Part shown: one piece after another, positions 63,472 through 64,000 of the stretch
Numbering within the stretch: position 1 is the stretch's first letter
Layout of the letters: each line of letters starts with the position of its first letter
DNA from: Spirosoma aureum
GTDB taxonomy: Bacteria > Bacteroidota > Bacteroidia > Cytophagales > Spirosomataceae
Length of the DNA: 64,000 nucleotides
Direction of reading: 5' to 3'
NCBI RefSeq assembly: GCF_011604685.1
Contig: NZ_CP050063.1
Coordinates: 5,726,501-5,790,500 of the forward strand
The notes under the pieces: model-generated
The model's database searches: none
Seen by the model: the letters and a program-made list of their open reading frames with translations, nothing else
What the model was told of the DNA's origin: nothing
Position numbers and translations under genes: made by a program

Positions 63472-64000
63472 TTAAGGAAGAGGGTCAAACATTAATGCCG
63501 CTAAATAAAGATAGTCCGTATAGTTCGCATTTGATAGACCTTCTACAGTGCCTGTTGAACTAGTTAGAGTTAATATGTAATTTCCTTTATCTTGATCACT
63601 AAATGATTGTGGAGGGACTTTAAGGTCATTAGGGTTATTAACATGATTATAGTGATCGTTTATAATCGAACTTTCTGAAGGCCAGCCCACTACATTACCC
63701 CAGATATTAGTCCTTATATGATCTTTGGTATAAGATCGGCCTTTCAAATTGTTATGATAATCCATAATGTTCTTATGATCGCTCCCAAGTTGCCAAGGGC
63801 TAACTGTAGTATTGTATTCATGTGCAGTTGCGAATCGTTTGGTCCACTCATACGCAGTCCATTGGCTGTAGCCAGTTATTACTATTTTCCTTGCAGCTTG
63901 CGCATTCCAGCATGCATGTTTAAAAGCATTACCTCGCCAATCATCAGCATCAATGCTATTATACATCTGATTTGTCCAATCTCTCGCATCAAGACTGGCA
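63472..64000 (-). CDS. Putative DUF6973-type domain, C-terminal part (5' end outside window)
   Basis: The reading frame stays open from the right edge to TAA at 63472, about 176 codons. An ATG at 63966 exists but the frame continues upstream to the edge, so the true start is probably outside. The pattern AFKHACWNAQAAR, then TAHEYNTTV and KNIMDYHNNLKG, resembles the DUF6973 family, where H-x-x-W-N, HE and MD-x-H/N-NN-x-G are conserved, perhaps forming a hydrolase site. Such domains are often the C-terminus of larger secreted proteins. I am not certain of the family, and function is unknown. Confidence 0.55.
   Translation of the reverse strand, partial: ASLDARDWTNQMYNSIDADDWRGNAFKHACWNAQAARKIVITGYSQWTAYEWTKRFATAHEYNTTVSPWQLGSDHKNIMDYHNNLKGRSYTKDHIRTNIWGNVVGWPSESSIINDHYNHVNNPNDLKVPPQSFSDQDKGNYILTLTSSTGTVEGLSNANYTDYLYLAALMFDPLP

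Overview
This window looks like chromosomal DNA of a Bacteroidetes bacterium of the order Cytophagales, most likely close to Spirosoma; the genus is an inference from overall gene content and style. Signs of the phylum are many matches to the TAnnTTTG -7 promoter box, few Shine-Dalgarno sequences, a SusC-type TonB-dependent receptor with a carboxypeptidase-regulatory plug extension, a TPR/transmembrane/HTH regulator, LytS-type histidine kinases, ribosomal protein Thx, and families such as DUF4377, DUF2461 and DUF2007. Both window edges cut genes: a TldD-type protein on the left and a putative DUF6973-type protein on the right. I saw no rRNA, tRNA, CRISPR array, phage or complete insertion sequence.

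Layout. 1-7.6 kb: TldD (cut), a possible IS21-type end relic, an AttH/CrtC-like secreted protein, pyrE, then OsmC, a two-domain iron-sulfur protein, an unrecognised protein and DUF4375, meeting an FAD disulfide reductase relative. 7.6-16.2 kb: an asymmetric ABC-F ATPase, DUF2461, and a co-directional run alaS - antitoxin - Doc toxin - amidohydrolase - murI, with a MerR regulator divergent from alaS. 16.2-24.2 kb: an A+T-richer pair (HD, DinB), a membrane-anchored di-haem peroxidase and a PhoX-like lipoprotein, dprA, a 37-bp perfect palindrome, a GH43 enzyme, a DUF4377 lipoprotein and Thx. 24.3-42 kb: YfhO, a Crp-type regulator beside a second palindrome, a second DinB protein, pyrH-frr, a biotinyl-carrier protein, transporters, a methyltransferase, a DsbA-like protein, dusB, two paralogous LytS-type kinases without a response regulator, a CPBP protease, DUF2007-cdsA, and an MFS pump divergent from an Lrp-type regulator.

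42-50.4 kb is the most coherent accessory system: a membrane TPR-HTH regulator, a TonB-dependent receptor, a right-handed beta-helix lipoprotein and a beta-propeller phytase lipoprotein. Directly upstream of the receptor's predicted promoter lie three TGTTNACG motifs inside a 20-bp direct repeat. I infer a regulated phytate (or related organophosphate) uptake and hydrolysis locus, with the beta-helix protein as an unexplained surface partner.

50.4-64 kb: lpxH, an OmpA-type protein, a lipoprotein, a YdcZ transporter, a glycan cluster (two divergent paralogous glycosyltransferases, an MsbA-type ABC exporter, a third glycosyltransferase), an M48 protease, a NarL-type response regulator with a good promoter, and an A+T-richer end with membrane and secreted proteins of unknown function plus a 15-bp inverted repeat that could be a small mobile element. 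Hairpins, several nearly perfect, sit at many convergent gene ends and probably act as bidirectional terminators.
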